Notes under the pieces: generated by a model
The model's input: only the letters and a program-made list of their open reading frames with translations
Told to the model about the DNA's origin: nothing
The model's database searches: none
Made by a program: the position numbers and the translations under genes
Shown: positions 18,510-28,137 of the stretch, one piece after another
Layout of the letters: each line of letters starts with the position of its first letter
How positions within the stretch are numbered: position 1 is the first letter of the stretch
Origin: an uncultured Lachnospiraceae bacterium
Lineage (GTDB): Bacteria > Bacillota > Clostridia > Lachnospirales > Lachnospiraceae
DNA length: 64,000 nucleotides
Assembly: GCA_902793335.1 (NCBI GenBank)
Contig: CADBCZ010000016.1
Span: forward strand, 1-64,000
Reading direction: 5' to 3'

Positions 18510-18905
18510 CTATTTCTCGAATCCAAGCTTAGACATAAGCTTCTCGAATTTCTCTATTATGATAGGCTTACAGATATATGCATCATAATCGTTACATACC
18601 TGTGTACTGTCAACAGTAACTTCGTCAAGAGCACTTATCATTATGACTTTGGCCTTATTATCAGAAGAAACATTGTATTTCGCCTCTGCCGAACGAATAG
18701 CTTCAAGAGTTTTATATCCATCTAAACGTGTCATCATTATATCAAGACATATCAAATCATAATAATTCTCACCGTCAATTGCTGCTACGGCTTCGTCAAC
18801 AGCTGTCATACCATTATCAACAACATTCACCTCGCCGTATCCTTCAAATATCTTCTCCAAAAATCTTCTATTGACAAAATCATCATCAGCAACCAGTATC
18901 CTCAT
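18510..18905 (-). CDS. CheY-like single-domain response regulator
   Basis: A 131-residue receiver domain. It carries the acidic triple (VADDD, near residues 6-8), the phospho-acceptor D (LICLDIMMTRLDG, near 58), the hydroxyl residue (MISA) and the conserved lysine (ICKPI). The start at 18905 has GGAGG five bases upstream; an upstream in-frame ATG at 18944 lacks one. There is no output domain and no kinase close by. It lies 45 bp upstream of rarA on the same strand, but a -10-like box between them suggests separate transcription. Confidence 0.85.
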   Translation of the reverse strand: MRILVADDDFVNRRFLEKIFEGYGEVNVVDNGMTAVDEAVAAIDGENYYDLICLDIMMTRLDGYKTLEAIRSAEAKYNVSSDNKAKVIMISALDEVTVDSTQVCNDYDAYICKPIIIEKFEKLMSKLGFEK

Positions 18906-19045
18906 AGAAACCTCCAAACATCTTAAAACACATACATCCTCCATCTATAATTATGACTTATATCATACTCCTGTATGTGTTTTCAAGAGAATTAATTTAC
19001 ATTTTTTGATTACATTTTTAGTAACATTTATATATACTATATATT

Positions 19046-19636
19046 TTAACTTAATTTTAGTAAACCCGAAAGTTTATTAAACAAGTCCGAAGCCATTCTT
19101 TCATGTGACCTGACATCATTCTTCAATCTTCTGTTCAATAAATCTCTGTCAATTGTACCAAATGCAATATCAGTTAATTCTTCAGCAGTCAAACAATCCA
19201 TTATCTCCTTCTCTTCAATAGCCATCTGAAACTCACCAAGAACAAAATCTCTTCTTCTGACAAGACACTCTGCCATCATATCTCTCGTATTAACATTGTG
19301 CAAAAAAACCTCATAGTTGAGAGTTATCGCAGCAAGTTCCGGATAACCGGTATAATTAATTGCAAAAGTCTTAATAAATTCTATCGCTTTATCAAAGTGA
19401 GAAATATCTTTACCTTCGATTGTTGCAATAATACTCTTGTCATATTTGGTAAACAACTCTATAACCTCAACAAGTACATCGTCTATTCCGCCAAAGTATC
19501 GGTATAACATTGCCTCCGGCATATTCTCTCTCATCGCCAGATTCTTTACTGTCAAGGAAGCTACTCCTGCATCACTGATAATTTCAATAGCAGAACCGAT
19601 TATTCTATCTTTTTTGTTAATAAAACTTTCAATCAT
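19046..19636 (-). CDS. TetR/AcrR family transcriptional regulator
   Basis: A 196-residue regulator with an N-terminal helix-turn-helix (residues about 10-55: VASLTVKNLAMRENMPEAML, then YRYFGGIDDVL, where YRYF is the TetR-type recognition helix end). The C-terminal half is a helical ligand domain without a recognisable family. GGGGG lies just upstream of the start. No obvious target gene is adjacent: its neighbours are the response regulator and a DUF5688 gene on the same strand. The 156 bp upstream are AT-rich with no clear operator. Confidence 0.9.
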   Translation of the reverse strand: MIESFINKKDRIIGSAIEIISDAGVASLTVKNLAMRENMPEAMLYRYFGGIDDVLVEVIELFTKYDKSIIATIEGKDISHFDKAIEFIKTFAINYTGYPELAAITLNYEVFLHNVNTRDMMAECLVRRRDFVLGEFQMAIEEKEIMDCLTAEELTDIAFGTIDRDLLNRRLKNDVRSHERMASDLFNKLSGLLKLS

Positions 19637-19792
19637 TTGTAACCCCCATATGTGTGAAACAAATATCGTAAATATAAGTTATATAATATGTTAAAGTACA
19701 GAATTTGTCAATAATCAGATAAATTTTTACCATTTTTTTGAATAAATCTTTACCATTTTTATAGTAAATATATAGGCATAATACATACTACT

Positions 19793-20839
19793 TCATATTG
19801 TATATATAGTAATAATATCCTTATCCCTGTCATAGTAATATACATTATCAGACAACAAATCGATAAGTCCCACAGAAGATTTGTTAGCATCAAGAAGCAA
19901 TTCCATAAGGAATTCCGGATCCGTATCATCATCCTCTGGAACTAACATTACCTCATGAACACTTGATGGCAATATATATATATTTGCACACTGTACTTTT
20001 GCAAAATTACGAATTACATTATCATATAATATGCATCCTGCTCCAAATACCTTATCTCTGTTAGTCAGTATATAAATATTGACTCCCAACTCACAATTTC
20101 TAATGTTGTTAAGTTCTGAAAGAATATCATCTGACAACTTATCCATCATTTTCTCATCAAATGTATTAAATACCAATTTTGACAGTGGTTCCATACACCA
20201 AGGATATCTTTTCATAGTATTGAAAAGCGCTGCATTATAAACCTCTTCAAATTCAACGCCCCATTCAACAAATTCCTTATTGGATATTGCGATAGATGCA
20301 ATTCCGAAAGAACTCTCATCCACTACATACCTTAATGTAATTGCAAGATCAAGATATTTCTTATGCGGACAGTCTTTCAGCATTTCTTTGTTAAGCTCAT
20401 AATTGACCATTCTGACAACAATATTGTCTTTTATCTTACTATAGTCTGTAAGCTCAACCGGACCGAAGTCAGACTCATTTTTCTCATTTCTATATTGAAA
20501 AACAATTTCACTTAATATAAAGTCTAACGGTTTTCCCAGTAGATATTTTTCGTAAAACGGTCTTACATAAATGTTAGGACTTACATGTTCTCCCTCCAAG
20601 TAGATCGAAACAGCATCTAATACAATACCATTGTTCTTCACTACTTTACGAAGAAACACTTCACATCCCTCGTATTTTTTCTCGACCTCTCTCCTTGAAT
20701 TAAAATAAAGTTTATCAACTTCTTCGTCGTCACTTAACGCGTCAGTTTTAACTTTATCAACTTCTTCTGAAACCATTATTCCCTTATAACAATCAGCAAG
20801 ATTGTCTTTGATGTAATCCAAAAATTCCTCATAACTCAT
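19793..20839 (-). CDS. DUF5688 family protein
   Basis: A 348-residue cytoplasmic protein of the DUF5688 type that is common in Lachnospiraceae. It opens with MSYEEFLDYIKDNL. The body is mixed alpha/beta and acidic, and the C-terminus contains the typical CILYDNVIRNFA and IYILPSSVHEVMLVP segments. No catalytic motif is evident to me. These genes are often found in several copies per genome; the function is unknown. An AAGGAGA ribosome site supports the start. It stands alone. Confidence 0.75.
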   Translation of the reverse strand: MSYEEFLDYIKDNLADCYKGIMVSEEVDKVKTDALSDDEEVDKLYFNSRREVEKKYEGCEVFLRKVVKNNGIVLDAVSIYLEGEHVSPNIYVRPFYEKYLLGKPLDFILSEIVFQYRNEKNESDFGPVELTDYSKIKDNIVVRMVNYELNKEMLKDCPHKKYLDLAITLRYVVDESSFGIASIAISNKEFVEWGVEFEEVYNAALFNTMKRYPWCMEPLSKLVFNTFDEKMMDKLSDDILSELNNIRNCELGVNIYILTNRDKVFGAGCILYDNVIRNFAKVQCANIYILPSSVHEVMLVPEDDDTDPEFLMELLLDANKSSVGLIDLLSDNVYYYDRDKDIITIYTI

Positions 20840-20958
20840 AAATCATATCTCCTTAAATGAATAATATTTTGGAGTTATGAAGTAATTATTTATAGAATTA
20901 ATAAGAAAATGCAGGAATTCTGCATTGATGCGCTAAATAAAAATATAGAATTAAAAAT

Positions 20959-20999
20959 AAGAAATCCTATGAAAGTAGTTATACTATATAGGATTTCTT
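20959..20999 (-). terminator. Terminator of hisC
   Basis: A perfect 12-bp stem, AAGAAATCCTAT/ATAGGATTTCTT, followed on the minus strand by ATTTTTAAT, 20 bp after the hisC stop. Confidence 0.85.
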
Positions 21000-21019
21000 A
21001 TAATTAGTCAAGAATTTTT

Positions 21020-22066
21020 TTAACAATATTTTTCAAAGAACTCTACAACTTTCTTCATTTCCTCATCTGTACCTATAGTAATTCTCAAATAATTATCTAT
21101 ACGAGGCTTATCAAAATATCGTACATAAATATTCTCTTTCTTTGCTGCCTCAAACAATTCCTTTGCAGGCACTGATTTGTGAGTAGCGAATACAAAGTTT
21201 GTAGAACTTTCAGGATAAGAAAATCCCAATCTTGTAAGCTCTTTACAGAACCATTCTCTGGTATCAACAACCTTTTTAATCATTGATTTAAAATACTCAT
21301 CATCTCTGATACTCTCAACACCCAATAATATCTGTGTATAATTCATTGTATATGAATTAAATGAAAACTTAACATTGTTAAGTGCACTGATAAGAGCCGA
21401 ATTACCCATTGCATATCCGATACGAAGTCCCGCCATGGATCTCGATTTTGAAAATGTTCTTACAACCAGGAGATTATCATACTCATTAATAAGTGACAAA
21501 GCACTCTCTCCCGCATAATCAACATATGCCTCATCAACAATCACAACAACATCTCTGTTATTATCAAGGATTTTTCTGACACTTTCAAGCGGCAAATAAA
21601 CACAAGTCGGTGCATTAGGATTAGGGAAAATGATACCACCATTTTCACAGTTATAATCCTCCGGAACAATCTCAAACTTATCATTTAACGGCTTAGTCTC
21701 AAACGGGATTCTAAAAAGATTAGCCCAAACATCATAGAAACTGTATGTTATGTCCGGAAAGATAATTGGCTTATCAGAATTAAAAAATGTCATGAATGAC
21801 ATGGCAATCACATCATCTGAACCAACACCGACAAATACATTATCCTCAGAAATACCATGGTATTCTGCAATCGCACTTACAAGCGGTCCAACCGAAGAAT
21901 CCGGATATACCCGTAATTTATTAAGATCCATACTTAAATTTACCACCTTAGGTGAAGGCGGATATGGATTTTCATTAGTATTTAATTTGATTATATTATC
22001 TATCCTTGGCTGTTCACCCGGAACATACGGTTCAACCTGTCTAACGTTTTTCATCCATGTTGTCAT
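21020..22066 (-). CDS. hisC: Histidinol-phosphate aminotransferase
   Basis: PLP-dependent class I/II aminotransferase converting imidazole acetol phosphate to histidinol phosphate in histidine synthesis. The N-terminus carries IKLNTNENPYPPSP, typical of HisC. The PLP lysine lies in RTFSKSRSMAGLRIGY, and the phosphate-binding arginine in NYLRITIG. Length is 348 residues. The start at 22066 has GGAAGG six bases upstream; the in-frame ATG at 22108 has none. It follows prfA by 53 bp on the same strand, away from other his genes. HisC homologues may also act on tyrosine or phenylalanine. Confidence 0.92.
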   Translation of the reverse strand: MTTWMKNVRQVEPYVPGEQPRIDNIIKLNTNENPYPPSPKVVNLSMDLNKLRVYPDSSVGPLVSAIAEYHGISEDNVFVGVGSDDVIAMSFMTFFNSDKPIIFPDITYSFYDVWANLFRIPFETKPLNDKFEIVPEDYNCENGGIIFPNPNAPTCVYLPLESVRKILDNNRDVVVIVDEAYVDYAGESALSLINEYDNLLVVRTFSKSRSMAGLRIGYAMGNSALISALNNVKFSFNSYTMNYTQILLGVESIRDDEYFKSMIKKVVDTREWFCKELTRLGFSYPESSTNFVFATHKSVPAKELFEAAKKENIYVRYFDKPRIDNYLRITIGTDEEMKKVVEFFEKYC

Positions 22067-22119
22067 ATGATGCCTTCCTTTCTGACAAAAAAATATATTG
22101 TCATCCAAAAAAAATAGTA

Positions 22120-23196
22120 TTATGACGCCTCATTCATCTTGGCAAGTTTAGCTGCCTGATCTGCTGCTGTGAGACTGTCAATAATCTCGTCAAGATCTCC
22201 ATCCAAAACCTGATCAAGACGATGAAGTGTAAGCTTTATTCTATGATCTGTCACCCTTCCCTGTGGGAAATTATATGTTCTGATCTTTTCTGATCTGTCA
22301 CCTGTTCCAACCTGACTTTTTCTAAGCTCAGCTTCTGCATCATGCGCTTTCTGAAGCTCCATATCATATAACTTTGCACGAAGTACTTTGAGCGCTTTAT
22401 CCTTATTTTTGAGCTGGCTCTTCTCATCCTGACATGAAATTACGATACCTGTTGGAATATGCGTAAGTCTTACAGCCGAATCGGTAGTATTGACACACTG
22501 ACCACCGTTTCCTGATGCTCTGAAGACATCAAATTTACAATCATTAAGATCAAGTTCAAAATCCACTTCTTCGGCCTCCGGCATTATAGCAACCGTCATT
22601 GTAGATGTATGGATTCTTCCGCCTGATTCAGTCTCCGGCACACGCTGTACTCTGTGAACTCCACTCTCATATTTCAGTCGGGAGAATGCACCCTTACCAT
22701 TTATCATAAATGAACACTCTTTAAATCCACCGATACCATTCTCATTAAGACTTATAAGTTCGGTTTTCCAATGCATCTTATCAGCATATTTCTGATACAT
22801 TCGAAATACCTCTGCGGCAAAAAGTGCTGACTCATCTCCACCGGCTCCTGCTCTAAGCTCAACCACAACATTTTTATCATCATTAGGGTCCTTAGGAAGA
22901 AGAAGGATCTTAAGCTCCTGTTCTATTGTAGACACTTTCTCCTTAGAATCGTTAAGCTCCTCTTTTGCAAGCTCTCTCATCTCTTCATCTTTCTCTTCCT
23001 CAAGCATAGCAAGACTATCCTCAATTGCCTGCTTAGCAGCAAGATATTCTCTGTACTTCTCTGCAATCGGAGCAAGCTCACTCTGCTCTTTCATGAGAGA
23101 TGTATATCTTTCCTGATCATTTAATACATCCTGATCTGAAAGCTGCTCTAACACAGACTCATAACGCGCCAATATATCCTCTAATTTATCAAACAT
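22120..23196 (-). CDS. prfA: Peptide chain release factor 1
   Basis: Recognises UAA and UAG and triggers peptidyl-tRNA hydrolysis. The 358-residue protein has the GGQ catalytic loop ([18 protein letters not shown]) and the RF1-type tripeptide position in VQRVPETES, where PxT rather than SPF identifies RF1. The residue after GGQ is C instead of the more common H. It is preceded by prmC, the enzyme that methylates this glutamine, in the usual order prmC-prfA. AGGAG precedes the start. Confidence 0.97.
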   Translation of the reverse strand: MFDKLEDILARYESVLEQLSDQDVLNDQERYTSLMKEQSELAPIAEKYREYLAAKQAIEDSLAMLEEEKDEEMRELAKEELNDSKEKVSTIEQELKILLLPKDPNDDKNVVVELRAGAGGDESALFAAEVFRMYQKYADKMHWKTELISLNENGIGGFKECSFMINGKGAFSRLKYESGVHRVQRVPETESGGRIHTSTMTVAIMPEAEEVDFELDLNDCKFDVFRASGNGGQCVNTTDSAVRLTHIPTGIVISCQDEKSQLKNKDKALKVLRAKLYDMELQKAHDAEAELRKSQVGTGDRSEKIRTYNFPQGRVTDHRIKLTLHRLDQVLDGDLDEIIDSLTAADQAAKLAKMNEAS

Positions 23197-23271
23197 AATT
23201 ATCTCCTATCTCTACGTCACTATCACATGACATCTGCTCGTTATCCTGTACCATTAGTCTCTATATGAACA

Positions 23272-24135
23272 CTACAAATGTCCATATACTACTCGATCTA
23301 ACCCTGCATAGTCTTTTACCAACTTTACATCTGAAAATCCCCGATTCTCCATCAGATCACTTACAGCTTTCCCCTGATTATAACCTATCTCAAAAAAGAT
23401 ATATCCATTATCTTCTAAATGAGCTATCGACTCATCTATAATCCTCTTGTAATAATCAAGTCCGTCTTCACCGCCATCAAGTGCGATATGAGGTTCGTAA
23501 TCCTTAACCTCGGGCATCAGTGTTTCCACAACTGCACTTTCTATATACGGAGGATTGCATAATATGATATCATAACTGTCTGTATTATTTTCAAAAAGAT
23601 CTCCACAATTAATGTCTGCGTCCTCTATTCCATGTCTTTCAAGATTCTTTCGGGCAACAGCCAAAGCATCTTTGGATATATCACTTAGCGTAAGCTTTGT
23701 ATCTCTGTGATAAAGCTTAACAGAAATACCTATACAACCCGAACCACAACAAAGATCGAGCACTTTAAGTCCACCGTTTCTGTTTTCCGATAAAATCTGC
23801 GGATTATCCAATAATTCATTAACCGTCTCAACCAAAACCTCTGTATCATTTCGCGGAATAAGAACATTCTCATTAACGAAAAATGTATAATCCATAAAAT
23901 GAGCCTCTCCGATAATATATTGTAACGGATAATGACCGCATCTAAGCTCAATCAGCCTTTTATACTCATTGATACGATCTTCGGGGACAGTTTCATCCCC
24001 ATTCATAAGCATATACATGTAGTTAACTTTAAGAACATGTTCAAGCAATACTTTACGTTCATACTTAGCATACTCATTGCCGCTTAACTCCAACTGCTTT
24101 TTACCGTAATCCAGAAGATCATTTATAGTTGACAT
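23272..24135 (-). CDS. prmC: Release factor glutamine methyltransferase
   Basis: SAM-dependent N5-glutamine methyltransferase acting on the GGQ glutamine of RF1 and RF2. The 287-residue protein has an N-terminal helical domain, SAM motif I (VLDLCCGSGCIGIS), and the substrate-glutamine motif NPPY (ILCNPPYIES). The ATG at 24135 is four bases after the stop of the DUF1385 gene with AAGGA ten bases upstream; a TTG further up would overlap the neighbour. It sits in the rpmE/DUF1385/prmC/prfA cluster. Confidence 0.96.
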   Translation of the reverse strand: MSTINDLLDYGKKQLELSGNEYAKYERKVLLEHVLKVNYMYMLMNGDETVPEDRINEYKRLIELRCGHYPLQYIIGEAHFMDYTFFVNENVLIPRNDTEVLVETVNELLDNPQILSENRNGGLKVLDLCCGSGCIGISVKLYHRDTKLTLSDISKDALAVARKNLERHGIEDADINCGDLFENNTDSYDIILCNPPYIESAVVETLMPEVKDYEPHIALDGGEDGLDYYKRIIDESIAHLEDNGYIFFEIGYNQGKAVSDLMENRGFSDVKLVKDYAGLDRVVYGHL

Positions 24136-24139
24136 AATA

Positions 24140-25132
24140 TCAGAATCCTTCGAGATCATCAATCTCTAACTCCTCATCTGAAATCTTAATTCCCTGAGCC
24201 TCGTTAACCGCGTCAGCATACGCCTGACCATATATTACAGTCTCAACTGCAACTATTGCAACCTGAATCATCTCCTCATCAGGTTCTCTGGTAGTAAGTT
24301 TCTGAATCAACATACCGGGTCTGCTTAAAACATCCCAAACCGGACTATCACTTCTTCCTGCAATTCTAATAAACTCATAAGATATACCCGCAATTACCGG
24401 AACAAGCAATAATCTAAGCAGAAATCTCAGCCACATCTCTTTTGCAGTGATAAACATAAATACTATGATACTTACTATCATTACGACAAAAATAAAACTG
24501 GTTCCACAGCGCTTGTGATATCTTGTGTAGTTTTTAACATTCTCCGGTCTCAACTCCGCTCCAGCTTCATAACAGTTAATAGTCTTATGTTCTGCGCCAT
24601 GATACATAAAAAGCCTGTTGATGTCTTCCATCTGTGCAATCAACCATACATACAACAAAAATATCGTAAGTCTTATTATTCCCTCGATGATTGATAGTAC
24701 ATAGTGGTTAGTGACCCATTTGCCAAGCAGTTCAGCAAGTCCCGCAGGAAGGAACATAAACAAAGCGAGCGCTATCACAATAGATATACAAACAGTAAGA
24801 CCCAAAACTACATCTTCTGCCTTGTCCTTAAATATATCTTTGAACAGATTGTCCTCTTTACTCTCCTCCTCTTCATCATCAAAGAACGCTGATGAGTAGG
24901 AAAGTGTCTTCATTCCAAGCACCAATGACTCGATGAAATTAGCAATACCTCGAATAAATGGTATTCTAAATACCGGATGTTTCTCACCATATGACTTATA
25001 TCTATGAAACTTAACACATATATTCTTATCAGGAAGCCTTACCGCCGTAGAATAACCGCCGGGGCCTTTCATCATTATACCCTCTAAAATCGCCTGTCCA
25101 CCAAGCGATCCTTTAGGAATATGTTTTTCCAT
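24140..25132 (-). CDS. DUF1385 (YqhQ-like) membrane protein
   Basis: A 330-residue protein of the DUF1385 family. The signature GGQAILEGIMMKGP is at residues about 11-24. Four or five membrane helices follow (VVLGLTVCISIVIALALFMF and later), and the conserved YHGAEHKTINCYEAG and RYHKRCGTSFIF segments contain His and Cys residues that look like a metal or catalytic site. The function of the family is not firmly known. In Clostridia it is regularly placed between rpmE and prmC, as here. GGAGG precedes the start. Confidence 0.9.
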   Translation of the reverse strand: MEKHIPKGSLGGQAILEGIMMKGPGGYSTAVRLPDKNICVKFHRYKSYGEKHPVFRIPFIRGIANFIESLVLGMKTLSYSSAFFDDEEEESKEDNLFKDIFKDKAEDVVLGLTVCISIVIALALFMFLPAGLAELLGKWVTNHYVLSIIEGIIRLTIFLLYVWLIAQMEDINRLFMYHGAEHKTINCYEAGAELRPENVKNYTRYHKRCGTSFIFVVMIVSIIVFMFITAKEMWLRFLLRLLLVPVIAGISYEFIRIAGRSDSPVWDVLSRPGMLIQKLTTREPDEEMIQVAIVAVETVIYGQAYADAVNEAQGIKISDEELEIDDLEGF

Positions 25133-25157
25133 ACTACTTATTCCTCCATAAGAAAAA

Positions 25158-25183
25158 GGTTGGGATTACATCCAATCCCAACC
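25158..25183 (-). terminator. Terminator after rpmE
   Basis: A perfect 10-bp stem, GGTTGGGATT/AATCCCAACC, followed by TTTTTC on the minus strand, 12 bp after the rpmE stop. DUF1385-prmC-prfA would depend on read-through or an unseen promoter. Confidence 0.85.
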
Positions 25184-25194
25184 CCTGATCATTA

Positions 25195-25404
25195 CTATTT
25201 TGCCTCATTAACTCCATACTTACGATTGAACTTCTCAATACGTCCGCGTGCCTGAGCTGACTTCTGCTGACCTGTGTAGAACGAATGACATTTTGAGCAA
25301 ATCTCAACGTGAATCTCTTCCTTTGTAGATCCTGTCACAAACTCATTACCGCAGTTACAAACTACCTTAGCCTGATAGTAATTAGGATGAATTCCTTCTT
25401 TCAT
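25195..25404 (-). CDS. rpmE: 50S ribosomal protein L31, zinc form
   Basis: A 69-residue ribosomal protein of the large-subunit central protuberance. It is the cysteine-containing (C+) form: CNCGN near residue 16 and [12 protein letters not shown] near 37 supply the zinc ligands. It ends in a basic [10 protein letters not shown] tail. AGAGGTG precedes the start, and a strong promoter lies about 95-120 bp upstream. The DNA between, with a short hairpin-forming stretch, could be a leader. Confidence 0.97.
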   Translation of the reverse strand: MKEGIHPNYYQAKVVCNCGNEFVTGSTKEEIHVEICSKCHSFYTGQQKSAQARGRIEKFNRKYGVNEAK

Positions 25405-25497
25405 TATATTACACCTCTCTAATTATATTGGCAGATTCCAACCCGCCTGTTAATACTTATTAATCTGTAGGACTATGTTTGTCCAAACAGCTTTTGT

Positions 25498-25526
25498 ATT
25501 CTACCACATAATCGTAATTATTGCAA
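25498..25526 (-). promoter_or_regulatory. rpmE promoter
   Basis: TTGCAA and TAGAAT are 17 bases apart on the minus strand, with a TG one base before the -10 box. About 85 bases of leader follow before the rpmE ATG. Confidence 0.65.
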
Positions 25527-25539
25527 GCATTTTTTAATA

Positions 25540-26205
25540 TTAATCTTTTTTGATCCAACCCCAGAAATCATTGTTGGAAAAATTCTTTCCGGATTTATTG
25601 GATATCAGATAATACTGTATCTTCTTTCCCTTATAAGGACCTGATGTAAATTCATTAGTACCACTGAGAATATCGCTTTTATTATCTTTTCTGGGATTGT
25701 TATCAGACCAGTCACCGTTGTAATAATAAATGTGTGGTGAATCCTCCTTGTCTATGTATAGAGCATAAAATACAGTATACTTGTCTTTATCAGTCACTTT
25801 TGCTGTAGGTGAGTAATTACTACCCACTGCTATCATATAACAATACGGTTCATTATCACCTGTAAGATCAGCTGTTTTGAGTATCTTTTTTGCAAAAGCT
25901 GTGTTAGTCGCATCACAATCACCATTATTCCCCGGCATCTTTGAACCGGGAATAATACTTGCGTTAGCTGCAATACCGCCACTCGTTCCTGCATACAATT
26001 CAACAAGAGCAGCCTGTGTTGCCGTCATAGCACTTCTGGCATTCAATATATACTGCTGCTTTTTTGACCTGTCGATATATCCCATCAGTGCAGGTATCAG
26101 CAATGCCGCTAAGACAGCTAAAATAACCAACACAACAATGAGTTCCACCAATGTGAAACCCTTGTTATTTCTATTATTGTTTTGTGAAGATTTACTGTAT
26201 CTCAT
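25540..26205 (-). CDS. Type IV prepilin-like protein, last gene of the pilus operon
   Basis: A 221-residue prepilin with a class III signal: a basic leader, then KG|FTLVELIVVLVILAVLAALLIPALMG (cleavage after glycine, glutamate at +5). The long hydrophobic helix is followed by YIDRSKKQQYILNARSAMTATQAALVEL, matching the probable major pilin at 33304. The globular part ends in aromatic, glycine-rich DFWGWIKKD. The start at 26205 is chosen because GGGAAG lies upstream; an ATG at 26229 abuts the pilB stop without a ribosome site. It may be a second major or a minor pilin. Confidence 0.9.
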   Translation of the reverse strand: MRYSKSSQNNNRNNKGFTLVELIVVLVILAVLAALLIPALMGYIDRSKKQQYILNARSAMTATQAALVELYAGTSGGIAANASIIPGSKMPGNNGDCDATNTAFAKKILKTADLTGDNEPYCYMIAVGSNYSPTAKVTDKDKYTVFYALYIDKEDSPHIYYYNGDWSDNNPRKDNKSDILSGTNEFTSGPYKGKKIQYYLISNKSGKNFSNNDFWGWIKKD

Positions 26206-26229
26206 CACATTCACTTCCCGTTTAAACAT

Positions 26230-28074
26230 TTAATCAAATGATGCTACTCTTCTGAACTCTTCAACAGTGGTAACACCCTGCTCCATAAGATCAATACAAC
26301 TCTCACGAAGAGTCTGCATACCCTGATGTTCGATCGCATAGTCCTTAATCTCTTCAGTAGTTGCACCGGCTGATATCATCTTTCTTAGCGGTTTATCAAC
26401 AACCAAAATCTCATGTATGGAAATACGTCCACTGTAACCCGAATTATTACAGTGATTGCATCCATGCGCCACCTTAACTAAAGGAATATCCCTTCCGACA
26501 AACTGTCTGTCATCTTCTGACATAGGCGCTTCAGTGCAACAGTACGTACATACTTTTCTTACAAGTCTCTGTGCAATAATTCCATCAAGAGCAGAAGATA
26601 CCATATAAGGTTCAATGCCCATATCAACAAGTCGGATAACTGATGATGCGGCATCATTGGTATGGAGTGTAGACAAAACCAGATGTCCTGTGATAGCTGC
26701 TCTTACTGAAATATTAGCAGTCTCGGCATCACGAGTCTCTCCAACCATTATAATATCAGGGTCCTGACGAAGTAATGCACGAAGACCTACTTCAAACGTA
26801 AGCCCCGCAACAGGATGAACCTGCATCTGGTTAAGTTTCGGAAGGTTCTTCTCAACCGGATCCTCTATAGTCGATATATTAACCGGTCTGCTGGAAAGTT
26901 CAGCTAGCATCATGTAAAGAGTTGTTGATTTACCGGAACCTGTAGGACCCGTAAGATAAATAATACCATTAAGCGACCCCAGCATTTTCTGGACTTTCTT
27001 ATAGTTTTCCTCATTCATACCAAACGTTCCGGGATGATCGATTGCCGAATTATTAGCAAGCATTCTGAGTACAGCTTTTTCTCCAAAAGTTGTAGGAATC
27101 AGTGAAACACGTACGTTTACGATCTGATTTCTTATACGAACTCTGAAATGTCCATCCTGTGGAACACGACGTTCTGCAATATCCAACTCACCCATAATCT
27201 TAATACGCGCAATAAGGGAAGCATGAATATTCTTCTGCAATGTGACATATTCAACCATTGCACCATCTATACGCATTCTGACCATGGTATTTTTTTCAAA
27301 CGGTTCAATATGAATATCTGAAACATTATCGGCATACGCCTTATCCAACAGACTGTTGACAAGGTTGATAATAGGTGTGTCGTCTGTAGCATCAGAGGTG
27401 TCAATAAGCATCTCGTCGACTCCACCGTCATCCATCTCTTTGTTAGCAGCCGTTACCGCCTGCTTTGCAGAAATTTCTGCATAATAGTAATTGATGGCGT
27501 TCATCAAAGGATCTTTCTCAGAAATCATAAGTTCAATAGTTTTACCTGTCGTCTGTCTTATATCCTCAATACCATACAAATCAAGCGGGTCATTCACCAC
27601 CAGTTGTAGCCTGTCGTTTTCAAGTCCTATCGGAAGCATAACGTAATTGGTTGCAAGCTGTTCAGGAATGAGATCAACGGCTTCAATATCAACCTTTGTA
27701 CTCGATATATCTATCATTTGAACATTAAGCTTCTCGGCCAACGCACCTAGCATCTGTTTCTCCGTAACAAACCCAAGTGTAATAAGAATCGCTCCTATAC
27801 GTTCGCCCTTGTGCTCTTTCTGATACGCGAGTGCTTCACCTAACTGAGCATCTGTAATATAGCCCATCTCAATAAGAGTATCACCCAGACGAAGTTTACG
27901 AATAGCCGTATTATCCACTGTAACACCATGTGAAGGCGCACTTCCCGGTGTTTGCGTAAATGCCATAGCCGGCGGCGTAGAAGCAGAAGCCTGAGCCGGT
28001 GCTGTCTGTGCAGGAGCCGGTGCTGATGTTGTATTATTTGATTTATTATCGAAATCTCCAAGTCTTAGTTTCAT
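26230..28074 (-). CDS. pilB: Type IV pilus extension ATPase with MshEN domain
   Basis: Cytoplasmic hexameric ATPase powering pilus assembly, 614 residues. Residues 1-55 form a proline/alanine-rich tether. Residues about 58-110 hold two tandem motifs of MshEN type (KLRLGDTLIEMGYITDAQL, then ERIGAILITLGFVTEKQM), a known cyclic di-GMP binding module. The ATPase part has Walker A (GPTGSGKSTT), the Asp box, Walker B (DPDIIMVGETRD), the His box and a tetracysteine zinc site (CTYCC and CNHCNNSG). Placed between pilO and the last pilin in the assembly operon. No PilT-type retraction ATPase is in the window. Confidence 0.95.
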   Translation of the reverse strand: MKLRLGDFDNKSNNTTSAPAPAQTAPAQASASTPPAMAFTQTPGSAPSHGVTVDNTAIRKLRLGDTLIEMGYITDAQLGEALAYQKEHKGERIGAILITLGFVTEKQMLGALAEKLNVQMIDISSTKVDIEAVDLIPEQLATNYVMLPIGLENDRLQLVVNDPLDLYGIEDIRQTTGKTIELMISEKDPLMNAINYYYAEISAKQAVTAANKEMDDGGVDEMLIDTSDATDDTPIINLVNSLLDKAYADNVSDIHIEPFEKNTMVRMRIDGAMVEYVTLQKNIHASLIARIKIMGELDIAERRVPQDGHFRVRIRNQIVNVRVSLIPTTFGEKAVLRMLANNSAIDHPGTFGMNEENYKKVQKMLGSLNGIIYLTGPTGSGKSTTLYMMLAELSSRPVNISTIEDPVEKNLPKLNQMQVHPVAGLTFEVGLRALLRQDPDIIMVGETRDAETANISVRAAITGHLVLSTLHTNDAASSVIRLVDMGIEPYMVSSALDGIIAQRLVRKVCTYCCTEAPMSEDDRQFVGRDIPLVKVAHGCNHCNNSGYSGRISIHEILVVDKPLRKMISAGATTEEIKDYAIEHQGMQTLRESCIDLMEQGVTTVEEFRRVASFD

Positions 28075-28137
28075 ATGTTATCTTCACCCTCTATATATTA
28101 TATTAATTGCTAACCCTGATTCTCCAAGCAATCTATA

